Program-made: the position numbers and the translations under genes | The notes under the pieces: generated by a model | What the model saw: only the letters and a program-made list of their open reading frames with translations | What the model was told of the DNA's origin: nothing | Databases searched by the model: none | Shown here: positions 27,213 through 34,904 of the stretch, one piece after another | Layout: every line of letters begins with the position of its first letter | How positions within the stretch are numbered: position 1 is the first letter of the stretch | Origin: an uncultured Marinospirillum sp. | GTDB lineage: Bacteria > Pseudomonadota > Gammaproteobacteria > Pseudomonadales > Halomonadaceae | Assembly: GCA_947624795.1 (NCBI GenBank) | Contig: CANQLY010000006.1 | Coordinates: 1 to 34,904, forward strand | Reading direction: 5' to 3' | Length of the DNA: 34,904 bases

Positions 27213-30200
27213 TTAGCTAGCAACCATAGCAGAAGCTTCTTCTAGATCAACACTTACCAACCTAGAGACACCCGGCTCTTGCATGGTTACCCCCATCAAC
27301 TGCTCGGCACTTTCCATCGCTTGTTTATTATGTGTTATATAAATAAATTGAATCCATTCAGACATTTCTTTTACTAAACGTGCATAACGTCCAACGTTGG
27401 CGTCATCTAAAGGTGCGTCTACTTCATCTAGCATACAAAAAGGTGCCGGATTCAATTCAAAAATCGAAAAAACTAACGCCAAAGCGGTCAAAGCCTTCTC
27501 ACCACCCGACAGTAGGTGGATTGTGGCATTTTTTTTGCCCGGGGGCCGTGCCATTATAGCAACACCTGTTTCTAAAAGGTTATCACCTGTTAGCTGTAAC
27601 CAAGCACTTCCACCCCCAAAAATGCGTGGGAAGAGTGTTTGTAAACCTTCATTAACCTTCTCAAAGGTTTCTTTAAAGCGTAAACGTGTCTCTTTATCGA
27701 TACGGCGTATGGCGGTATCTAGCGTATTCAGTGCATCTTCTAGTTCTGCATTTTGTGCATCTAAATAGTTTTTACGCTCTGCCTGCTGATCATACTCTTC
27801 AATGGCCGCAAGGTTAATAGCCCCTAACCGCCGAATTCTTGCCTGAACATCTTCAAGGTCTGCTTTCCAACGCGATTCTAGTGCATTTTCAGGCAAATGT
27901 TCCATAACTTCACGTAATGTTATTTCTAATTCACGTAACTGCTCAAGGTGGCTGTCTCGCTTAACCATTAAAGTTTGCTGATTTAAGCGCTGCTCTTCTA
28001 AAAGATTACGTAACTTATCAAGTGCTTTCTCTTGTAGGCTACGCTCTAGCGCTAACTCACGCTGCTCTTGTTGAGCTAGCTGCTGAATTTGGCGCAGTTC
28101 TTGTACTTGCTGTTCTTGGTGTTGGTGTTCTACTAACAAAATACCTAGCTGCTCACTCTGCTCATCGCCAGGTTCTCTGGCCGCTTCTAATTCAAGCAAC
28201 AGGTCTTGGTGTTTTTCCTGCTGAACTAGGCGTTGTTCAGCTAAACGCTCTAAAGCTTGGCGGCCAGCTTGTTCTTTAGTCATCAGCTGTTGTTGGCGCA
28301 ACCTTGCTTCTTGCAACGCTTGTTGGCGCAAACGCAACTGCTGGCGGCCTACTTCACGTTGCTGGCGTAAATTATCTCGCCCCTGCTGCTGGCCTTGGCG
28401 TTCTTCTAAGTTAGCTTCAACTTGCAACAAAGCCATTTGCCAAATTTCTTTATCGTCTTGTAAGTTTGCTTGCAAGGTTTGGCTTTCTTCAGCGAGTTGG
28501 GCAAGTTCTTCTTCTAGCTGTTCATTACGCTGTTGGCTATGCTGAATTTTAGCTTGCAAGCTGGCTTGTTTACTAGCCAAGGCTGCAAGTTGTGCTTGCA
28601 AGGGCCTACCTTCTTGCTGAAGTTGTTGTAACGTGTGTTCGCAGGCTTCCAAAGCGTCAAGACAGGCGGTTTCTTGAAATTGTAATTCTTCTAGCTGTTC
28701 TTCTAATAGTGCTTGGGCTTTTTCAAGGCGACGAATTTCTTGTTGCCTTGCTAACATGCCAGTGTTTTGAGCCGTCGCCGCTTGCAATAACAAGCCATCG
28801 GTAAACACCTGCTCGCCCTGTGCCGTTATAACACTCAGCAAACCCGTTAACCCTGCTTGCAGGCTTAGTGCTTCTGCCAAATTAGCGGCGGTCTGAATCG
28901 TGGCTAGCTGCTCAGCAAGGCTGGCAGGCAACTGCTGAGGGTTACGGATTTTAGCCAGCAAACTGCCGGTGGATAAGTTACTTGTTGAGGCGTTGCTTGC
29001 TGGAAAGTTCTCGGCTTGTTGATAAACCAAAAGACCACCCACGGGTAAACTAGATAAACGCTGAGCAAGGTTTTTATCCAGCGGTACTTCGCTTAACAAA
29101 GCGGCTAAGGAATTAGCTAAAGCAACTTCCACTGCTTTTTCCCAACCTGTTTCTACTTCTAATACTTTGCCTAAACGTGCCCAACTGTTTAAGCCTTGTT
29201 CTTTTAACCAAGCATCTAGTTCGGCATCTTGGCCTTCTAGCTCGGCCTGCTGTAAGGCTTCTAGTGAAGCTAAGCGGCCCTGTTGTTGCTGAAACTGGCC
29301 AGTGAGCTGATTAATTTGCTGGCGTAACTGTTTTTGTTCTTCTTGGCGTTGCAACCGCTCTTCACCTGCAACGTGTTCAGTTTGTTCTATTTGCCCTAAA
29401 CGTTCTTGAATGGCTTGTTCTTCTAAACTTAAGCTGTCTAATTCGGCTTGTTCTTGAGCAAAGCCCGCTAGGTCTTGCTGCTGGGTTTCTAAACGTCCAC
29501 GGCGCTCTGCAAGGTTTTTTAGGCTAGTTTCATGCTGCTGAATGCGGGCTTGGGCTAAAGCAGCTTCTTGTTGGTCTTTTTCTGCACCAGCTACAAAGCT
29601 ATCCCACGTTTGCTCTAATTGGTGAAGTTGTTCTTCTAGGCCATCAAGGGTTTCTTGTTCAACAGCTTCGTGTTCGGCTAATTCTTCAACTAGCGGCTGA
29701 GTTTCTGCTAGTTCTTCCTGTAACGACTTGAGTTGTTCTTGGTCTAGCTGCTTAGCGTCTTCGGCTTTGCGCTGCTGTTGGCTTAGCTGCTCTAGTTCAA
29801 ATTGTAACTGCCTTTCACGTTGTTTGCGGTGGTGCAAACCTTGTTCTAAACGGGCAATTTGTAAACTCGTTTCTGTCAGCACTTTTTGGGCAATATCTAA
29901 GGCATCGCTGGCTTGGGCTTGGCGTTCACGGCTATTTTCAAGCTGTGCTTCCCCTTGGCGTTGACTCACTAGGCAAGCTTCTTGCTGTAATTCTAACGCT
30001 ATTAGCTGTTCAAGTGTTCTGGCAAGCTGATGGTCCATTTCACGCCAATGCAAGACTGCAAGCTCTGACTTTAAACGCCGCTCATTCACTTTTAATTGCC
30101 GATAATGCTTAGCAGCGTCTGCTTGGCGACCTAGGCGTTCAAGTTGCTTGCCTAATTCTTGACGAATATCGCCTAGGCGTTCTAAGTTTTCTTGGGTGCG

Positions 30201-30755
30201 TTTTATGCGGCTTTCAGTTTCTTTGCGGCGTTCTTTGTATTTAGAAATACCGGCCGCTTCTTCAAGGTAAACACGTAGTTCTTCAGGCCGTGCTTCTATT
30301 AGGCGAGAAATCATGCCCTGTTCAATAATGGCGTAACTACGCGCCCCTAAGCCGGTGCCAAGAAAAAGATCGGTAATATCGCGGCGGCGGCACTTAGTGC
30401 CATTTAAAAGGTAGGTGGATATTGCCTCACGGGTGACGACTCGCTTAACCGATATTTCTGCGTAATCAGCGTATTCGCCGCCCATTTTACCTGAGCGGTT
30501 ATCAAAAAGAAGTTCAATGGAGGCTTGACCAACGGGCTTACGGTTTCGGGAGCCGTTAAAAATAACGTCAGTCATTGATTCGCCACGCAAATACTTGGCG
30601 GACGATTCACCCATCACCCAGCGTACAGCATCGATGACGTTAGATTTACCGCAGCCATTGGGCCCAACAATCGCCGTCATATTGCTTTTAAAACTCACCG
30701 TGGTGGGGTCTACAAAAGACTTAAACCCCGCCAATTTGATGGATTTTAAACGCAT
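27213..30755 (-). CDS. smc: Chromosome segregation protein SMC
   Basis: MRLKSIKLAGFKSFVDPTTVSF, GPNGCGKSNVIDAVRWVMGE Walker A, C-terminal LLSGGEKALTALALVFSIF and MLDEVDAPLDDANV. Confidence 0.97.
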   Translation of the reverse strand: MRLKSIKLAGFKSFVDPTTVSFKSNMTAIVGPNGCGKSNVIDAVRWVMGESSAKYLRGESMTDVIFNGSRNRKPVGQASIELLFDNRSGKMGGEYADYAEISVKRVVTREAISTYLLNGTKCRRRDITDLFLGTGLGARSYAIIEQGMISRLIEARPEELRVYLEEAAGISKYKERRKETESRIKRTQENLERLGDIRQELGKQLERLGRQADAAKHYRQLKVNERRLKSELAVLHWREMDHQLARTLEQLIALELQQEACLVSQRQGEAQLENSRERQAQASDALDIAQKVLTETSLQIARLEQGLHHRKQRERQLQFELEQLSQQQRKAEDAKQLDQEQLKSLQEELAETQPLVEELAEHEAVEQETLDGLEEQLHQLEQTWDSFVAGAEKDQQEAALAQARIQQHETSLKNLAERRGRLETQQQDLAGFAQEQAELDSLSLEEQAIQERLGQIEQTEHVAGEERLQRQEEQKQLRQQINQLTGQFQQQQGRLASLEALQQAELEGQDAELDAWLKEQGLNSWARLGKVLEVETGWEKAVEVALANSLAALLSEVPLDKNLAQRLSSLPVGGLLVYQQAENFPASNASTSNLSTGSLLAKIRNPQQLPASLAEQLATIQTAANLAEALSLQAGLTGLLSVITAQGEQVFTDGLLLQAATAQNTGMLARQQEIRRLEKAQALLEEQLEELQFQETACLDALEACEHTLQQLQQEGRPLQAQLAALASKQASLQAKIQHSQQRNEQLEEELAQLAEESQTLQANLQDDKEIWQMALLQVEANLEERQGQQQGRDNLRQQREVGRQQLRLRQQALQEARLRQQQLMTKEQAGRQALERLAEQRLVQQEKHQDLLLELEAAREPGDEQSEQLGILLVEHQHQEQQVQELRQIQQLAQQEQRELALERSLQEKALDKLRNLLEEQRLNQQTLMVKRDSHLEQLRELEITLREVMEHLPENALESRWKADLEDVQARIRRLGAINLAAIEEYDQQAERKNYLDAQNAELEDALNTLDTAIRRIDKETRLRFKETFEKVNEGLQTLFPRIFGGGSAWLQLTGDNLLETGVAIMARPPGKKNATIHLLSGGEKALTALALVFSIFELNPAPFCMLDEVDAPLDDANVGRYARLVKEMSEWIQFIYITHNKQAMESAEQLMGVTMQEPGVSRLVSVDLEEASAMVAS

Positions 30756-30784
30756 GAGTGTGGGTGCATCATTAGATCGCTCAC

Positions 30785-32005
30785 TTACAACTGCCGGTTA
30801 ATTTCTAGTTCAACTCTTTGTTGACCATTCACTTCCAGCACTTGGGTTTGTCCTTGCCAATCACCTTCTTGCGCTTGCGGCGTGCCCCCTATGGCAACAC
30901 GGGCTTGAATAACCACTTGTTTTACAGAAGAAAGGTTGTTTTGTGGCATCATCGCCTGCTGGTCGCTGAGCATAATGGTGGTGGGTAAATCACTCACTTT
31001 AATGCGTGTAGCGGCTAAGGGTGCACCGGCACCACCCACGGGCTGAGCAAACACAAACACCGTGGCACGTTGATCGGCTAACAAGCTGGCGGCATTACTG
31101 AGTGAAATAGTTACCGCAAATTGTGGGCCACTGGCAGAAAGTGGTGCCATGCCTAAACGCTCACGTACATCGGCAATGCCCTCACGTAACGATTCATCGG
31201 CATCAATGCCACTGGCTCTTGGTAATGCAGCTTCCCAATAACCCCTTGCAGCTTCCCAATCTTGCTGGTGATAAGCCGCCATGCCTAACAAGCTTAAGGT
31301 GGCTGGGTCTTTTGCATCAATTTTAAGTGCTTGGTCTATTAAGCTTTGTACCCGACCACTTAAACGCTGACCATCAACAAAATAAAGGGCTTGCGCTTGT
31401 TGGGCTAGTAGCATGGCGCTGGCCCCTTCAATGCGAATAATTTCACCTATTGCATTGGCACCTTTTTCTAAATCGCCCAAATCCAGATACACCCGTGCCA
31501 ACAAAGACCAGCCTTGCGTATCATCAGGGTTGGCTTGTACTGTGTCTTCTAAACGGCGCAATAGGCTACCAAAATCAGTGCGCCCTTCTTCAATTAACTG
31601 TTGTTGGGCATACCAAGATTCCAAACCTAAACGGCCACCAATGCGCTCATAAAGCAACAAAGAAGTACCAAGTACTGCACCAATCACCACCACCAAAGCC
31701 GTCTTTTTTAGGAAAGAACTGGGCTGCTGCCACTCTTTTTGCTGACCTACTTTAGCGTCATCTAACAGCAAATCTTCAATTTCTGCTTTCATTTGTGGGA
31801 AAGCCGCTTCTTCAACACGGCCTTCTTCTAAATCTAATTCAAGCTGGGCTGTTTTTTGTCGGTAAAGCGTAATATTGGCTAACTGGCGTGCGTGCTGCTG
31901 AGCAACTAGGTCTTTTGTTAGTTTTTCTCTGCGTAATAACGGCCAAATTAAAAACAAGGCTGTTAAAGCAGCCAATAAAAATATTCCAATCCATAAGGAG
32001 GTCAT
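30785..32005 (-). CDS. ccmI: Cytochrome c-type biogenesis protein CcmI
   Basis: N-terminal TM + LVAQQHARQLANITLYRQKTAQLELDLEEG, TPR region; follows ccmH. Confidence 0.9.
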   Translation of the reverse strand: MTSLWIGIFLLAALTALFLIWPLLRREKLTKDLVAQQHARQLANITLYRQKTAQLELDLEEGRVEEAAFPQMKAEIEDLLLDDAKVGQQKEWQQPSSFLKKTALVVVIGAVLGTSLLLYERIGGRLGLESWYAQQQLIEEGRTDFGSLLRRLEDTVQANPDDTQGWSLLARVYLDLGDLEKGANAIGEIIRIEGASAMLLAQQAQALYFVDGQRLSGRVQSLIDQALKIDAKDPATLSLLGMAAYHQQDWEAARGYWEAALPRASGIDADESLREGIADVRERLGMAPLSASGPQFAVTISLSNAASLLADQRATVFVFAQPVGGAGAPLAATRIKVSDLPTTIMLSDQQAMMPQNNLSSVKQVVIQARVAIGGTPQAQEGDWQGQTQVLEVNGQQRVELEINRQL

Positions 32006-32511
32006 CAGGATTCCTTAGTATTCGATGAAGAAGACGGGCGAGCTGAATTTATTTCTAAATCAAGAATCTGCTGAATTTTTAACTGCCGTTCTGATACAGA
32101 CATCTTTTCAGCTGCAGGGGAAGCTTGGCGGCTACGAACAAGAAAAAAGGCTAACAACAAACCTAAGACCACCAAGGCAGGCGGCAAATACCAAAGCAAC
32201 CAAGTGTCTTTACGCATGGGTGGCTCATAAAGCACATAATCACCAAAACGGTTGACCATAAACTCATAAATTTGGGCGTCGGTTTTGCCTTCTTCTAGCA
32301 GCCGATACAACTCTTGGCGCATATCGTAGGCGCTGGGCGAATTAGAATCAGCAATGCTTTGGTTTTCACACTTAGGGCAGCGCAATTTGCCACCCACATC
32401 TTTGTAACGTGTGCGGTAGCTATCATCGGTAAAATCATAAATCTCTATGGCGGCATAGCTGGTTGAGGCAAACAAAACCAGCAAAAGCACCATTAACGAT
32501 TTCTTTGCCAT
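32005..32511 (-). CDS. ccmH: Cytochrome c-type biogenesis protein CcmH
   Basis: LRCPKCENQSIADSNSPSAYDMRQELYRLLEEGKTDAQI, the LRCxxC motif. Confidence 0.95.
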   Translation of the reverse strand: MAKKSLMVLLLVLFASTSYAAIEIYDFTDDSYRTRYKDVGGKLRCPKCENQSIADSNSPSAYDMRQELYRLLEEGKTDAQIYEFMVNRFGDYVLYEPPMRKDTWLLWYLPPALVVLGLLLAFFLVRSRQASPAAEKMSVSERQLKIQQILDLEINSARPSSSSNTKES

Positions 32512-33032
32512 TTCTGCACCTCCGGCATTATCACTTGATCAACCAATTGTGGCGTAATCACACCCGCTAGGTGGTAACGAACAATGCCTTCACGGTCAAT
32601 TAAAAAGGTTTCTGGCGCACCATACACACCTAAATTAAATGCTAACTCACGCAAGCCATCTTCTTCAAAAAGCACCAGCGCATAAGGGTTACCTAGTTGG
32701 GTAAGGTAACGAAACGCCTTAGTTCGTTCATCTTTGTAATTCAAACCAATAATGGGCACACCGGCTTGCGCCATACGCACAATTTCTTCGTGTTCGTCAT
32801 AACAACTAGGGCACCAACTGCCCCAGACGTTCAACAAAAACACTTCGCCTAACAAGTCTTCACGGGTAATGATCCGATTAGGGTCATCAAGCCTTGGTAA
32901 AGCGAACTCTGGCATGGGCTTGCCAATTAAAGCCGATTCCCTTGCCGAAGGATCCATGCTTAAACCCTTGTAAAGAAATACGCCCACCAGTACAAAAATA
33001 ATCAGCGGAATAAACAGTAAAAAACGTTTCAT
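32493..33032 (-). CDS. ccmG: Thiol:disulfide interchange protein CcmG/DsbE
   Basis: VFLLNVWGSWCPSCYDEHEEI thioredoxin-like CxxC; located between ccmF and ccmH. Confidence 0.95.
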   Translation of the reverse strand: MKRFLLFIPLIIFVLVGVFLYKGLSMDPSARESALIGKPMPEFALPRLDDPNRIITREDLLGEVFLLNVWGSWCPSCYDEHEEIVRMAQAGVPIIGLNYKDERTKAFRYLTQLGNPYALVLFEEDGLRELAFNLGVYGAPETFLIDREGIVRYHLAGVITPQLVDQVIMPEVQKWQRNR

Positions 33033-34904
33033 TTATGCCTGCCCCTGATTAATAGCCGTGAGTTGCTCTTGGGCTTTTTTGCTGGAATAACGGCGGTCAG
33101 TAATGGCTAATACACCGCCCAAAGCCGCAATTAAAGCGCCCAACCACAACCAGCGCACAAAGGGCTTGTAATGCACCCGCATTGCCCAAGCATCGGCGGT
33201 TAGTTCTTCACCCATTGCCACATAAATGTCTTTTAGAAAACCCCATTCAATCGCCACCTGTGTCATGGGCATGCCACGCACGGTATAAAGGCGTTTTTCT
33301 GGCGTTAGGGTATTAATCAGCTTGCCGTTAGGGTTACGCACTTCAACAATGCCACGGTCAGCAATGTAGTTAGGCCCTTCACGGTGGGTTAGTTCTGTTA
33401 GGGTAAACTGGTAGCCTTTCACTTCAACTGGCTGGTTAATTTGCATACGCAAATCACGCTCTTCGCCATAGTTAGACACCATAGTCACGCCTAGCACAAT
33501 TAACGCCGCACCTATGTGGCCAAAGAACATACCTAAACGGCTGCGGCTAATGCCTAACCAGCCTTTTTTAGTGCGTGAAGCTTCCCACAAGTCTCTAAAG
33601 CTGGTGGTGAAAATCCATAAAACCAAGGTTAAACCTAAAGCAACGTACAAGTGCCATTCGCCATCATAAACCCAAGGTAAAACAGCAAAACCTAGCACTA
33701 GCGTGACAACACCGGCTAACCAGATTTTCTTCTTGAGTTTTTGCCACTGCATTTGTTTCCAGTCAGTTAACGGACCTAAGCCCATAAACACACCCAACAG
33801 CAGCATTAAAGGAACAAATAAGGCATTAAAATAAGGAGGACCCACCGATATTTTACCCGAGCCTAACGCATCTAAAATCAGCGGATAAAGCGTGCCGAGC
33901 AGTACCATAATGGAAGCAATTACCAAGACTAGGTTGTTGGCTAGCAGCAAAACATCTTTGGATAACAGGGAATAACTGATCCGTGCTTTTAAGTTGGGCA
34001 CCCTTAGGGCATAAACCAATAACGAAGCACCCACGGTAACTGCCAGCAAAATCAGCAGGAAGAAGCCCCGTTCAGGGTCATTGGCAAAGGCATGCACCGA
34101 GTTCAAAACGCCTGAGCGCACTAAGAAGAAGCCCACCAAACTCAGCGAGAAGGTGAAAATAGCCAGTAATAACGTCCAACTTTTAAATACGCCTCGCTTT
34201 TCAGTAATGGCTAACGAGGGCATTAAGGCCGTACCGGTTAACCAAGGCATTAATGAAGCATTTTCAACCGGATCCCAAAACCACCAGCCGCCCCAGCCAA
34301 GTTCGTAATAAGCCCACCAAGAACCTAGCGCAATACCAACGGTTAAAAACGCCCAAGCGCTGGTTGTCCAAGGACGACTCCAACGTGCCCAAGCAGAATC
34401 TAGCTGGCCCGACCAAAGGGCAGCCAAGGCAAAAGCAAAAGTGACTGCAAAACCCACGTAACCCATATAAAGAAGGGGCGGGTGAAAAATTAGGCCCGGG
34501 TCTTGTAAGAGCGGATTAAGGTCAGCACCATCTACGGGAATGCGGGGCAAAATGCGATCAAAGGGGTTGGAAGTAAAAACAACAAACAGCAGCATACCCA
34601 CGCTAATAAAGCCTAAAACAGATAAAACACGTGCCAAGACTTCAACCGGTAAACCACGGCTTAGCGATACGGCAAAAGTCCAGCCAGCTAGAATTAACAG
34701 CCACAGTAATAAAGAGCCTTCATGCGCTCCCCAAACCGCACTCAACTTATAAAACCAAGGCAGGGCTGAGTTAGAGTTAGCGGCAGTGTAAGCCAAGCTA
34801 AAGTCATCGAATAAAAAGCTAAGGCTAAGTAAAACAAAACTAATGGCTAAGAGGGTAAACTGCGCCCAAGCAGCAGGCGGCAATGCAACACAACCTTCAG
34901 GGCC
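33033..34904 (-). CDS. ccmF: Heme lyase CcmF, 5' end outside window
   Basis: WGAHEGSLLLWLLIL, GWGGWWFWDPVENASLMPWL WWD motif; frame stays open to the window end. Confidence 0.95.
   Translation of the reverse strand, partial: GPEGCVALPPAAWAQFTLLAISFVLLSLSFLFDDFSLAYTAANSNSALPWFYKLSAVWGAHEGSLLLWLLILAGWTFAVSLSRGLPVEVLARVLSVLGFISVGMLLFVVFTSNPFDRILPRIPVDGADLNPLLQDPGLIFHPPLLYMGYVGFAVTFAFALAALWSGQLDSAWARWSRPWTTSAWAFLTVGIALGSWWAYYELGWGGWWFWDPVENASLMPWLTGTALMPSLAITEKRGVFKSWTLLLAIFTFSLSLVGFFLVRSGVLNSVHAFANDPERGFFLLILLAVTVGASLLVYALRVPNLKARISYSLLSKDVLLLANNLVLVIASIMVLLGTLYPLILDALGSGKISVGPPYFNALFVPLMLLLGVFMGLGPLTDWKQMQWQKLKKKIWLAGVVTLVLGFAVLPWVYDGEWHLYVALGLTLVLWIFTTSFRDLWEASRTKKGWLGISRSRLGMFFGHIGAALIVLGVTMVSNYGEERDLRMQINQPVEVKGYQFTLTELTHREGPNYIADRGIVEVRNPNGKLINTLTPEKRLYTVRGMPMTQVAIEWGFLKDIYVAMGEELTADAWAMRVHYKPFVRWLWLGALIAALGGVLAITDRRYSSKKAQEQLTAINQGQA

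Noticed and set aside
27900-30000. Repetitive Gln/Glu/Leu-codon pattern suggesting tandem repeats
   Set aside because: It is the coiled-coil region of SMC; no exact tandem DNA unit.
27397-30801. Plus-strand ORFs opposite smc
   Set aside because: Shadow ORFs antisense to a well-supported CDS with low-complexity, non-family-like translations.

Overview
The window is a mostly ordinary gammaproteobacterial-type chromosomal segment with one accessory insertion. Left end: a truncated MFS transporter, a decayed EAL-domain remnant, two AhpD/carboxymuconolactone-decarboxylase-like genes and a LysE-family exporter. Centre: an ArsR(BigR-like)-HlyD-RND efflux operon. Right side: lptG/lptF, then pepA-holC-valS, then ligA-zipA-smc and ccmI-ccmH-ccmG-ccmF. 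The main accessory feature is a two-gene cassette at about 3464-9900 (minus strand). It sits exactly downstream of the RND pump gene, and a second, diverged copy of the pump's 3' end plus terminator lies on its far side (3215-3437 versus 10096-10318, unit spacing 6881 bp). The cassette encodes a 1667-aa protein that reads as NERD nuclease + degenerate kinase + second kinase-like domain + SF1 (Upf1/Dna2-like) helicase. It overlaps by ATGA with a 478-aa wHTH-containing partner of unknown function. This looks like a candidate anti-mobile-element defense system, conceptually related to Mokosh and PglW but with a different domain combination; that role is inferred, not shown. All calls come from reading the sequence and the supplied ORF track; no searches were run.
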